In this document: one piece after another, positions 45,571 through 57,299 of the stretch
Layout: the number at the start of each line of letters is the position of its first letter
How positions within the stretch are numbered: the stretch's first letter is position 1
From: Buxus sempervirens
Lineage: Eukaryota > Streptophyta > Magnoliopsida > Buxales > Buxaceae
DNA: 64,000 nt
Assembly: GCA_947561395.2 (NCBI GenBank)
Contig: OX387183.1
Span: 16,419,402 to 16,483,401 of the forward strand
Direction of reading: 5' to 3'
Notes under the pieces: model-generated
What the model was told of the DNA's origin: nothing
The model's database searches: none
The model's input: the letters and a program-made list of their open reading frames with translations, nothing else
Made by a program: the position numbers and the translations under genes

Positions 45571-47574
45571 TATCATTCAATTTCTGTCCAACACGTGGAA
45601 TGTGCTGGGATGTCTTTGTCTTTCTGTTTCCAATTTTGTTGATACCTGCAAAAGTTCACGTAAAATCAGAATTTATTTGTTTGTTGTCAAAGTGATGTGC
45701 AAGTCCAAACAATTTCTTTGATAGAAATCTTTTTGGAATTCACCAAATATTTGGAGTTTCCTCTTTCAAGGTGGGTCCATGGCAAGACCAGCAATATTTA
45801 GGTCAGTCACCTGACACTCTCATTTAGACTTATGAAATTGTGCCTCCCGGCACTCCCTGTAAAGGTATCAACATTTTTGCCTTCAATGGCATGCCCTAGA
45901 TTAAAATGAGGGGAGATGTTTTGGTTCAGGGGGTTTCTTTGGCACTGCCCTTCCCAAGTTCTTTTGATTTTCTCTCTCATTTTTCCTTTTTCCCACCCTT
46001 AGTTGGGGCTTTTGAAATGGTTTTTCTCTCATTGGTTCCCTCACTCGGACTCGGTGCCTTGCCCCAGTCTGAGGGCCATGTCAATTTCCATGAATCACGA
46101 TCCAACGATCAGAGAGGACTTATCAGTAGGACAAAATGTAGGCTTTGGTTCCAATGTTTAGAAATAAAGGATAAACAGGTTCAAACCCTATATAGCTTCA
46201 CTCTATGGATAGCCATTACGTTTAGCCAAAGTTTTTCTCTGTCTTTTTTTGGTTCTGTCATTGCTAGTTTGTCCAAGATTCAGTGTCATATTCTCTGTAA
46301 TCAGAAAGGACTTCATAATAAGACGAAACGTAGGCCAAGTTTAGGGGACCAAAAGAAATGACATAAAGGCTCAAAATTGGTGAATAGGTCAAAAGCCATG
46401 TCCTGTCTTGTTCGGGCTTGCTTCATCTTATATTCCTCCAGCTTTGTGTTCACTTTTGATTTGTAGCTTCTTCTCCTTTTTTTTTTCCATCTTTGTTCTT
46501 TTCTTTCTTTTCTTTCTTTTCCTTTCTTGGGTTCTTTGCCCCAATCCTTGACTTTTGTTTTTGGGGTTTGCCCCAGATTTTGTTTTTCTTTCTTTTTCTT
46601 CTTTTCTTTTCTCAAAAGGAATTGCCCTAGTTCTTTCTTCACATTCCTCCTTTTTGCCTCCTTTGTTCTTAGGGTGCTTTTCTCTTTGCCCTATCTTCAC
46701 GTTCATCCTTTTTGTGTCTCCAATTACACGAAGCTTCATGCCCCAATTTTGAAGACAAGACATGGTAGGGTTAATGAAGGAATTGTTAGGCCCAAAGTGT
46801 TTTGCTAGGGTTTCATCTTGTGTCAGATGATTTTTGGAGAATATCAAGGATGGCCTTTCGTCCTTTTACAGGGGATGTAACACTTGCTTGTCTTTACACA
46901 ATTAATTGGCTCAAGAACCATTTTCATCTTTTTTCTTTTCTTTCTTTTTTTTCTCTTTGAATTTGCCCCAGTTTGGGGTGGCTAGGCATAACGTGGGTTA
47001 GAAATGAGACGATCAAGCTCAACACATTTGACTAGCGGAATTTATTTAAAGTGCTTCAACCAAAAATGGCCTCCCATCATTTCATTGGAATCATTGATCC
47101 TGGATCATGTCAGTGACCCTTGACTGGTATAGGCACCTTGCCCCCCTTTTTTTTCTCACATCACAGCTTGCCCCTATGTTTGGCAAGGTAGGCTTCAGAA
47201 AGTGGTACTAGTAGAGGATCCCTTGGCTATGTTGAGACCCGTACAGTTCATGCTGTTTGCCCTATTTCATCTGTCAAATATAATTGTTCAGATTTGTCCC
47301 AAGATCACAGTCATGCCTTGGGGTGGTTTAACGCTTTGGTGATTTCCCAAAAAGATTTTATAAGCTTGCAAAAAGAAACATGCTGTCAAGTTCTGAAATT
47401 AAAAGAAAGCATAAACAAAGTAGCAAATTATGCAAAAAGGTGGCTGATGTGAATCAGCATTCTTGGAATTCAGTTACATGCCATGGGAGGAAGCCTTCAG
47501 GTTCTCTCCTCGTCTTCCTTTTCCACGTCATCTTCTCCGTCCTATGGAAGGATGATTGATTCAGAAGTCCGAGC
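45571..47574 (-). other. Element E internal spacer
   Basis: CT-rich on the + strand, with long pyrimidine tracts near 46440-46650 and 46920-46960. A Lys/Glu-rich - strand frame at 46428-46847 is most likely compositional. No pol domain recognised. Confidence 0.45.
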
Positions 47575-48246
47575 CTAGGCTAACATGTTAGAGGCATCTT
47601 GTCTTTCAGCAGATCTTGGTTGTTCGACAAATTCCTTTAGGAACCCCTGATCAATCAAGTCTTGGATGCCATGCTGTAGACCCCAACATTGCTCCGTGCT
47701 ATGTCCTGGAGATCCCATATGATAAGCGCAAAATACATTTGGATTGTACTTGCGACTAGTGGATGCTCGCAGGTTAGGCCGCTTAGGCTGCAATAGGCCC
47801 TTCTTTAGTAAACCAGTTAGGATCTGGACTGGTTGGGTATTCAGAGGGTTGAACTGCCTATTAAGTCTGGCATGCCTTCCTTCTAGGATTTTCTTTGAGA
47901 GGGAACAATTCATCAGTCTGTCATGTTTCCCTTTGTCATGGCGAACACTCAGCTTCTTCACGAATCGAGGACTATCTGCCACCATGGCTTTCCCTTTTCC
48001 TCTTTGCTCTTGACCATCTACTAAGGTGGGTGGAAGGCTCACTTCTAGGTTACTCCGGGGTATCTCTACCTTCAAGCTTTCAATCTCCTTTTTCAGATCC
48101 CTTACTCGAGATTGCAGCTCAAAATTTTCCTTCTCCAATGCTTCCCAACATTGATTCCTGATTGTTATCTGCTGGGCTGCATCATGATTTGTCTCTGAGG
48201 AACAGTCCATGTTGGTTGTTGATAAGGTTCCTGCCATAAAGAACAA
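47575..48246 (-). CDS. Element E: gag-related region with coiled coil and zinc knuckle (fossil)
   Basis: Open stretch of 223 codons on the - strand. A heptad-like segment lies near residues 35-60 (EKENFELQSRVRDLKKEI), then a basic region, and near the C-terminus a CAYHMGSPGHSTEQC motif, a Tat-type zinc-knuckle variant (C-x2-H-x5-H-x4-C), followed by GIQDLIDQGFLKEF. This repeats the pattern ending the neighbouring gag region, so the element seems to carry two knuckle-bearing segments. Expected to bind RNA in the particle. Confidence 0.65.
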   Translation of the reverse strand: MFFMAGTLSTTNMDCSSETNHDAAQQITIRNQCWEALEKENFELQSRVRDLKKEIESLKVEIPRSNLEVSLPPTLVDGQEQRGKGKAMVADSPRFVKKLSVRHDKGKHDRLMNCSLSKKILEGRHARLNRQFNPLNTQPVQILTGLLKKGLLQPKRPNLRASTSRKYNPNVFCAYHMGSPGHSTEQCWGLQHGIQDLIDQGFLKEFVEQPRSAERQDASNMLA

Positions 48247-48434
48247 ACCTTATGAAGCAGAATACATGATAAGATGCATGGAAATGATGATTTTTTCTTT
48301 TTCTTTTTTTTTTCTATTCCTTTTTTTCTATTTTTCTTCTTTTCCTTTTCTCTCTTTTTTCTTTTTGAATTTAGCGAAGGATCGATTTTGAGTTCCCCAG
48401 CTTCAAGGAGGTCTTGGACCGCATGCCAAAGGCC

Positions 48435-49688
48435 CTAACATCCATCAGTATCATGCCCTTGTGTACCCATGTGGTATTCGCAGCTCTTGCTCGGGTCATA
48501 GTCCTTCATTTTTGAAGCCTTGGGATTTGGCGTTGCCAGTTGCAAGTGTCCCTCCCTCAAGAGAGTTGGTAACAACTCAGCCAGCATGTATAGAAGCGGG
48601 GTGAACTCCCAATTCTTTCTCTCCTCTTTGGTAAGACTCCTTTTGAGGTGAGCCGTTGTATTGTTAGCGGAGGGGAGGCTCATACTTCTTGAAGAAGGGA
48701 TGTGAAATGGCACAGGAGGTTGCACAAGGTGAACTGTGCTTGTGTTGTCATCATCCTCTTGTCTTTTGCCACTTGAGGTTATTCCATGCAACAAGCTCAT
48801 CATGGGACCTCCGAGCTTCTCCATTTTAATCGCATCTTCAATTCTACCCGTCGCCATGATTAGGTCAGTGAAATTCGCAGTGCACTGTCCCAACAACATT
48901 GTAAAGTATGGTTGCCCCAGTGATGATATGAACAAGGAAGTTCGCTCCTGTTCAAGAAGAGGGGGTCGTACCACGCTCGCCAGTTCCATCCACCTTTTAG
49001 CATAGTCTCTTACAGACTCGCTACTTTTCTTTGACAATCTCTGCAATTCTGCCCGGATTTGAACCATCTGGCTATTCAAACGATATTGTTGGATGAATAC
49101 AGCGGCAAGGTCATTCTATGTCTTAACCTTCTGCTTATCCAAACTGAGGAACCATGAGTATGCTGCCCCAATTAGAGATCTCTGGAAGAACTGCACCATG
49201 ATCTTCTCATCTTTTACGTATTGGCACATGTCGGCTAAATAAGATCTGAGGTGGTTTAATGGGCAGCTAGTGCCATCAAATTGGTGTAGCTCCGGACAGT
49301 TAAATTTGGGTGGGAGTTGTATATCCGAGAAAAAGCAGAGGCTCTCTAGAGTAGCCTCGCTTGGGATCATACTAGGTCGTAGCTGTTTCAACTCCTCCCT
49401 CATGGTGGCTAGCTCTGCTTTGCTTTCTTCCTTCACCGTCGCCATCTTTTCTTCAAACTGGACTTGCTGGGTCCTGTGCTAGTCCTCTTTGTCTTGTCTC
49501 ATTTGGACAAGCGCGGGCTGTTCTTGTGGTTGTGGGTGGATTGGTATTGCTATCGGGTGTAGGAGTGGAATGTTCTGCGATGGTAAATGTGTCGCCATCG
49601 ATGCTGGCTGAGATGGTTGCCCCTGCTGGATTTCTAGCATTTGAATCCCCATGGCATGTGTCATGGCCACTTGTTGGCTTAGGTCCAT
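48435..49688 (-). CDS. Element E: gag (capsid region) with zinc knuckle (fossil)
   Basis: Three open stretches on the - strand, in order: a Gln/Pro-rich N-terminus, the retrotransposon gag fold (LNHLRSYLADMCQYVKDE, VQFFQRSLIGAAYSWFLSL, then ELQRLSKKSSESVRDYAKRW and FISSLGQP), and a terminal CEYHMGTQGHDTDGC zinc-knuckle variant. The order and wording match Tat gag. It is broken in about two places. It would form the particle shell and package RNA. Confidence 0.75.
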
Positions 49689-51937
49689 TATGATTGACTG
49701 CTCTTCAGCCCTTTGCTGTGATGATGATGGAATTGAGGCCTCCGAAGAATCCGTTACAGTCCTTTTTTATTGCAAATGCAGCGTTCTGGGTAGTGCTCTT
49801 AATGTGAAGTATCTGAATCGTACCTGTTCATTAAAGATCTCAATCAGTTTCTTTTCAACTTATGAACAAGGTGTTGTGTGTAACGAGATCATTTTCACTG
49901 TGATTGATGCTCTTGTGCCGTGGTTGACAGAACAAATACAAAACGGTTCATGCATGAAAATCATGATTTTGACAAAACATCATTGTGAAGAGTGTGAGAT
50001 AGTGCCCCAGTCAATCAATAGTTCCTTCAGAGAATCGTGAAGTTAAAAAGCTTGTGATTTGGTCTTTCAGAGATTGAGACTCTGAAGATCATATTGTGTC
50101 TAATGGTTTTCAAAAACCATGTAACACTTAGAAAATCATGTCGCAAGGATTATACCTTGACATCCGTGCCTTTATGGGCAGCGACTGCAAATTCCTTTGA
50201 AATCATGTTAGGACAAATAAAACATGTCTGGGCAATCATGCCATCAATGGCATGGAGAATTTATGCTGCAAGATGGGCGATTTGATTTATGCCTTAATAG
50301 CTAGCTCAATATAACCACAGATGACAGTTTTATTGCGCGTAGCACGAGACAAAGTTAATGTCCATTGTGAAAGACGATTCAATGTAAGCCTGGAGGTCAC
50401 TTTATTATGTGCTTTGAAAAACAACTTTGATGTGCTCCTCGAAAGGCAGCTCAATGCATGCTCGGAAAAAAAAAATTTGTGCATTTTTGAAAACAGTTCG
50501 GCTAAACAGGTTAGTGTAAAAGATCTCGAAGTGCATGTGTTTAAGGCAAGAACAAATATATACACAAGTAAAGTGAAAGTTAAATGCTAAATAAATAAAT
50601 ATCAAAAACACCCACAAGTGTGTGCATAGTCCTAGAAGAGTTGGTGCCTGTTAAGGCACGCTCCTCGACATACTTGTGTAAGGAAGCACGTCCAAGTCTT
50701 GATCAGCCTTTGTCTTTCATCTGTCTTTCGTCTGCCCCTAGTGTCGAACCACGGCAAAAGTATTTACAACTTGCCATCGAGGGCGAAATTAACGTGATAT
50801 TTACAAAATCTGAAAAGAATTTATCTTCAGGGCTGTTGAGAGCCCAAAAGAAGGGTACAAATTTGCTTACAAAACGGGTGAGCTGGATTCCTAGATCTAG
50901 CGTTTTATGCCCCTATTTTGATCTGGCCTGTTTCTGTATGATTGTCTGATCTGGCCGGCTTTCATCTGCTCAAAAGGCTGACCAGGACTTAGGGTGTTTC
51001 CACCGGACTCAATGGGTCGAGGCCCACGGCTCACAGGACTCAAATGTATGGATCTGGGGTAGCACCCCTGATCGAAATTGGGTTATCTTCCTGATTTAGG
51101 GCTGAGTCAGCCCATGATCTAGGGCTCACTCAATTTGATGCAAAAAAAAGTGGGGGTTGCTACCCCTGATGAACTCTTGGGTTTTAAATTGATTTTACCC
51201 GTATTTGCATTCACATTCTCATCTGCATTCGCATTCACATTCAGCATAAGGTTTATCAGAAGCAATGGGTGGGGAAGGATACCCAACCCGATACATTTGC
51301 CTACAAGGGTCTGAGCCAAATACTAGACCCTTCGCATACCACAGAAAGAAACCGGTGGCGCTTAAAGAATCCAGAAACCTGGGGATATGGGTTTACCCTG
51401 CTTTCCCCAGCAAGCCACGGGAGCGTAAGGCTAATACCATCCCAAAAGTAAGTTCATCGTTTCAAGAAGGGTGGCTGTTAGAGAGATCTAGGTTTTGGTT
51501 AAGGAGAACATTCACAGAGATTTAGAAACATTCAATTTCGGATCATCCATGCGGACTTCCTCGGGCATGTCACCCCACGCAGTTAAAAGTCCATTCATGG
51601 TGTAGTGAAGTGCCCGTGTGTGCAGTAGGGCATAGTACTGTAACTATTCGGATGATTCTTGGATACTGAGCTGATAAAGGTTTCCTTAATGTCTCTTTAT
51701 AGTGAAAGTACAGAACAACATGCAATACGACGTCTGGGTGGATCCCCAGGTAAGTGGACGGGTCACATTGGTCCCATTAAAATCCACTTGCCTTAGGCGA
51801 TTATCATGTCCGTTTGATAGGATCCCCCAATATCACATAATTGCAAGCATTCCGTAATTCATTAAAGTTGGACAAGAAGTACTTCCTAAATCTGCTTATA
51901 TACTCCTAGGTTGACTCATTCTGACTGGGTTGAGGGA
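49689..51937 (-). other. Element E leader between primer site and gag
   Basis: AT-rich, no coding sequence recognised. Consistent with the long 5' untranslated leader usual in large Tat elements. Confidence 0.5.
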
Positions 51938-52913
51938 TCCCCAGTGGAGTCGCCAAGCTGTGCACACCTAAATCTGCCTAGTTCGCACACGGGGCGCACG
52001 TGAGTTCGTGCATGCCTCGGGACTTTTGGAGTTGCCACTGCCTGAGAGGTCCAGGCAGACACAGGGATAGCCTATCCGAGTCTAAGTCTGGTCTGCGGCT
52101 TATTAAAGATCTAGCTAAGTCCTCGGTTACATCCGGGGAAGTCCGAAGACACCTCGGCCGGCCCCATCGGTCTGACGGGTCCCTCGGGTCTCAATGGTTT
52201 TTGAGTCAATTTCACCTTTCCTAGAACAGCATGCCACTTTTTGGTCTGGTGGGGCCCTCTGGAAGTTTGGGTCCCTTTTATTTTATTTTATCTTTTTATT
52301 TAGATGAGGTGGATCGGATATAGGTCCCGTTGAAGGACCCATGGGTTGCCAAGTTTAGGCTTGTGCCCAATAGGGTTATTGGGTAACCCTTTCTTAGTAT
52401 ACTTATCAAATTTAATCAAGTTAAGGGTTTACAAGGCCCAACGGGCTTGGTTTGGGCCCTGAGGCAATATAGCAAGTGGCATTGGGCCCGTTTGTTGAAA
52501 ACGGGCCTGGGTTAGGCTAGTCAAAGTGTGGGCCCCATAGGTGGGCACAGGGGGTCTTGGTGGGCCCATTTAGGTCCACAGTCTACAAGTGGGCTTGAAA
52601 CAGCCCAAATTGCTAAAAGGGTTGGGTCATACCAGTTCGGGTTGGTTCAAATCCATCCGGGTCAAAAAAATTAATTTTTAAGTTATTTTATGAAATGACC
52701 GCATTTACTATGCGATTTGGTCTAAACCACAGTTGTAATGCGGTTCAGGCCAGACCGCATACTAAGTGCGGTCATACCTAGACCGCACTGAAAGTGCGGT
52801 TTCTGTCTGATTTTGCAATTTTGCTCCAATTTCGGCCGGGATCAACTTGGTTAGTCTTTTGGGGGGTCCGGCGACTTCTGTTGGGGTTCTAAGCTTTTCT
52901 TTGATTATGCATC

Positions 52914-55651
52914 TGTAAAACCCCAGTTTTGAGTAGAGAAAAAAATATGGAGATTGTATATATATAAAATAATATTGATAATAGAAATAATAGTAGATAA
53001 AATAAAATATATATATATACATAAATATGGACACCTGGATTTATTGATAGGTTTAATCAAAATTTATTTATTGCTGGAGATCGTGGTCATTAGTTGGCAA
53101 GGAAAATGAGGTGGAATATTATTACGTAATTAATTTCGAACTTAAAAATATTGTAGTAAATAGGGAATTAGTAAATAAGTAATCCGGGTAAACTCAAGTG
53201 AATGAGGGGTAGATAAGGAATCCCGAGGGTTAATTGAACACCGGAGGGAAAATTAGGTTTTTGGTTTCGAAAGCTCGTATCGTATTTTTGTAACTGAAGA
53301 AGTTTGGTGTTTTGCGGCTACTGGTGTGGCGATTAGGGTTTCACTGGGAAGAGACGAGAACCGCAAGAGCTACGACCGGATTAGTGGAGTCGGAGATACA
53401 GATTTGAGTGGGTTATTCCTCTCGCGAACAGGGGATCAGTTCGGCTACCTTCGCATCCACACACGCGGTCGGAGTCGGTGATCGGCCATGGTTTGGAATA
53501 ACCTTCTTCTGGGATATAAGCGTAAAAGAGTGAGTAGCACTGATTTACAACTGAGGTTTTAGTTTATTCGTGATGTATTTTGAATTGCATGGTTGTATTG
53601 TGAGTTTCTGGGTTTTCTGGAATACCATGAGTCCGAACATGAGATTGAAATTCAACTTGAAATTAAATGTGTTTAGATTAACTCCAAAACTGGTTGGGAA
53701 GTATTCTAGGAACATTGGGAGTGTATTGGAACAATTACAGACCGAAACAAATCGGCCAGACATAGAGATCTCGAAATAACAGAGACCCGAAAATCGCAGT
53801 GGGTATCCGCCGAGTTGGCGCCCACTTGCGCTCACTTAGGAAGTAGGCGCCCTTTAAAAATATACCATCCGCCGAGCTGGCGCCCACTTGGCGCTCAGCT
53901 CGCGCTCACTTAAAAAGCATGTGTGAATCTCGCGCGAAGCCAGCGCCCATCTCGCGCCCATCTCTCGCTCAGCTCGCGCTCACCTAGCTTCGAGTGAGCG
54001 CATAGTCGATTTTAGCCTGTTTCCTATCCGCCGACTGGCGCTCACCTGGCGCTCACTTCAGGAAGTGAGCGCATACCCAATTATACTTGCCGAATTTGAT
54101 TTTCGACTGAACCAAGAGTATTTTGATGACTTGAGGATTATACCATTTAACCAATCACTTGTTTGGGAACCTTAGAACCTGCATTACTTATTAAATTCCT
54201 AGAGGAAATTCTAGTGGCGAATTCTTAAAGGTTTCTAAGGTTGAGCTTAGGTTAATTGTATGTGTTGTGCTGGATACCAAAACAATAGGAGTTCCTAGTT
54301 TGTTTTATCTTTGAATTTATACACAGTTTTGATCGAGAAATTATTGACTTCTGGTTTCACTTGTTTGGAAAATTCTGAATGTATTGTCTTGGTATAAATA
54401 ACTGTGTTTTGTATTCAAATGGCATGGTTTGCGGAAATGAGAAAATACTGAAAGTATTGAGATACTGCTTGGTCCAGAGGGACAGGTGATGAACTGTGAT
54501 GAGATATACATGATGTGGAATGAATGGTTTTACTTTGATGTTGGAATTGAGATTATACGATGTTTTACTGTTTTGGTTTAGCTTGTCCTGGATCCAGAGT
54601 CTAAGCTTAGTAATGTAATGTTATTGTTGGTTGTTGAAATTGCATGGCCTTGTGTGTTGCCACGACCGGTGTAGAGCAGCCAGAAACCCTGAGTAGGCCT
54701 GGTTGTCAATGCAGAAACCCGGGGAGTAGGCCTGCATTGGATGACGAAACCCTGAGTAGGCCGTCATTTCAGAGTTTCCGAAACCCTGAGTAGGCCGGAA
54801 CTGTGTACATGGAGGTGTGGAGTGTCCACTTGGCATGTTTAATTTATCAACTAAACAATAGTCATGACATTGACCAATGTTGGTATTTGATTTTGTTCGA
54901 CGTGATATGTTTTATTCGCTGGTTTGTTGGTATTTATGGTTCATGGAATATCGTTTACCAATTATTGGGTATTGTACCTCCCGCCGGTGTAGAGCAGCCA
55001 AAAACCCTGAGTAGGTCTGGTTGTCAATGCAGAAACCCGGGGAGTAGGCCTGCATTGGATGACGCGGTCATTTCAATATTCGAAACCCTGAGTAGGCCGA
55101 ATATACATTTGGAGGCGTGGGCATGGTTATGAGAAGACTTTGTGTTATATGATATTGGTATATCTGGAATTATATCTTGAGATACGAAATTATGGTTAAT
55201 TGCTATGTTGTTGTCAGTTAATCATTATTTTATCGATAGCTTCGGGATTGAAAACGGATTGTTATTGCTTGATTTACCTGATGGTTTTCCGCTCTGATAT
55301 GAATTGGATTATTGAAGTTTAGTCGGATTATTCGGAATATGTGTGTTATCATCATTGTATATGGTTTATAACCGTGGCATGTTTTAGAACTGAAATAAAT
55401 GTATTTGTGCATGCATGTGCTGCTCACTGGGATATTCGTATCTCACCCCGTTGCTTTCGTTTTGTTTTCAGATACTCTTCGAGAGCTCGATACTTGCGGG
55501 TAGTTACTTGGACATGTGAGTTTTATTTTAGTTTAGGGAATATTTTAGCGTACTCTGTTATATAGCTATTGTTGTATTCATGTTTTTCCTTCACTCTGAT
55601 TCTGCAGACGAGTTACGGGTTTTTCATGTGACTCGGATCCGGGGCGTTACA
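52914..55651 (+). mobile_element. Solo LTR D2
   Basis: Begins TGTAAAACCCC and ends GGGGCGTTACA, flanked by a perfect duplication GCATC (52909-52913 and 55652-55656). The other LTR of element E shows the empty site. 2738 bp, no coding region. It carries a GCGCTCA/GCGCCCA-rich block (53810-54070) and two constant-loop hairpin arrays (54677-54802 and 54995-55104). Confidence 0.92.
54677..55104 (+). repeat. Constant-loop, variable-stem hairpin arrays in LTR D2
   Basis: Units have the loop AAACCCTGAGTAGGC (15 nt, one variant 17) closed by different self-complementary stems: CAGCCAG/CTGGTTG at 54677-54705, CAATGCAG/CTGCATTG at 54707-54739, GATGACG/CGTCATT at 54740-54768, and AGTTTCCG/CGGAACT at 54773-54802. 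A second array has two of the same units at 54995 and 55025, a unit without its loop at about 55058-55072, and a new stem ATATTCG/CGAATAT at 55076-55104. Confidence 0.88.
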
Positions 55652-57299
55652 GCATCTCCTTCTTTTAGCTCCAAATATCCTTCTTTTGCTGTGTTTTGCA
55701 ATGGGATAAAATCCCCACTTTTCTCCACTTGATCAGATCATTTTCCGGCATACCACACAGCATTTAGAGGAAAGGAAAGAGGGAAATGGATAGGGGGTAC
55801 ATTTGATAATCCGAAGAGGACAATCCCTTCTTAAATTTGCAAATGATACCTAATTAATCAAACCATATTAACTTGCATATTTTATAAACTCACTCTCCTC
55901 CTTTTCCATATAGAGATGCCCATTTCCATGGGATCTCTCATGGCATGCAAAAGTAAGATAAACCGGTTAGTAACGATATAGTATAATAAGAAGAGTTTCA
56001 AATTGTCTAAACAAGAGAATTCCCATATATGTGAGAAAAGAAGGTTACCAAAAGCACTCTTGCACTGTTACCTTTCACTTTTGATGTGTTTGGGTTCTCC
56101 GAGAAATTTGGGCAGTGCCTCCGCACTCTTTTTGGTTCTTCGAAATGAACTTGAAAAGGGCTCACTAGCCTGTGTGTTGATAAAGGTGAAAAGGATGGGA
56201 TTAGGCAGGGTTTAAGGACAAAATGAGGATGTGGGTTGACAGAGTTTGGGCAGGGCTTGGACGTGGGAAGAAGCCAAGAAAAAGAGAGAAAGGGCTGTGG
56301 GGGACCAGCTTCTCTTGAGTGGAGATCAAGGAGGAAGAGAGAAGGGAGGGGTGAGTGAAATGGGAGAGAGCAAAAAGGGGGAGAAGAGAGAGGTTTTTGC
56401 TTGGAATGGAATGGGGGTGGCCCCCCTTTTATAGTTGAAAAAATGACCTAAAATGAATTTTAATCACCTTTTTTTGACTAATTTTAATTTCATGTTTCAT
56501 GTAACTAAAACTTAAAATTTTTTTATTCTCATCCATCCAACTCATTAAGCTTATCCATATTATTGACATGTGGTTGTTATTTTTTGTTTATTTTTTATAT
56601 ATTTTAATTCTTAGATTCTTTAAGTTTTATTGTTATTTTATTCTTAAGATTTTTTTTTGTTAAAAACGCATATGTGTTTTCTATTTTCCATTTTATTTTT
56701 GATTTAATTTAATTGTTAGATATTTACAAAATATTATTATTTTATTATTAGATTTTTATTTTTTGTCCTTTCTTCAATCTGCCACATGTGCAGATTTTCC
56801 GAGATTTTTGACTGTTCATAACTTTCTCATTTGATATTAGATTTCAACAAACTTAGTGGCGTTGGAATCAAATTGAAATCTTCTATCTACTGAGCTAGAG
56901 TTTGGCAGCAAATTCGGGCTTTTTAGCAGAAGTGCAAAGTTGCGTCCCGGAGCCAATTTTGCTCATATCTCCTTATCCGGGACTCCGATTCCAGCAAACT
57001 CAGTTGCGTTGGAGTCATGTCGATGCGCTCTTTCTTCTGATGCCCAATTGAGCAGCTAATTTGGAGTTTTGCAGAAAGCCGTTTTTTGCTATTTCCAGAT
57101 TTGACCAGCCCATAACGTCTTCATCCGGACTCCAATTTGAGCAAACTCAGTGGTGTTAGAACCATATCGGAATCCTCTTTCCAATGGTATGAAGTTTTGT
57201 GGTGAATTCTCCTTGGATCAAAAATTCAATTTTTTGCCCCCTCACGGTTTGACTTTTCATTTTTTGCATTTTTAGGGGTGCAAAAATCAGGTGTCTACA

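Larger units (their letters stand above)
37480..57299 (-). mobile_element. Tat-type element E with both LTRs, gag only
   Basis: Direct repeats at 37480-40110 and 51959-57299 (the latter with an insertion) are its LTRs, flanked by CCGCC (37475-37479) and CCACC (57300-57304). On the - strand a primer site TTGGCGACTCCACTGGGGA (51938-51956) follows the right LTR, and a purine tract AAAGAGGGGCAG precedes the left one. The internal part holds gag regions and a minisatellite but no RT or integrase that I recognise, so it was probably non-autonomous. LTRs look about 90-97 percent alike in the stretches I compared, a moderately old insertion. Gag is broken in a few places. Confidence 0.85.
51959..57299 (-). 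mobile_element. 5' LTR of element E, interrupted by solo LTR D2
   Basis: Begins TGTGCACACC and ends GGTGTCTACA on the + strand. Without the insertion it is about 2.6 kb and matches 37480-40110 throughout, including the dyad array (about 52700-52801) and the TATA box (about 56425-56433). Confidence 0.87.

Noticed and set aside
46428-46847. Lys/Glu-rich 139-codon - strand frame
   Set aside because: Purine-rich strand of a CT tract; no domain recognised.
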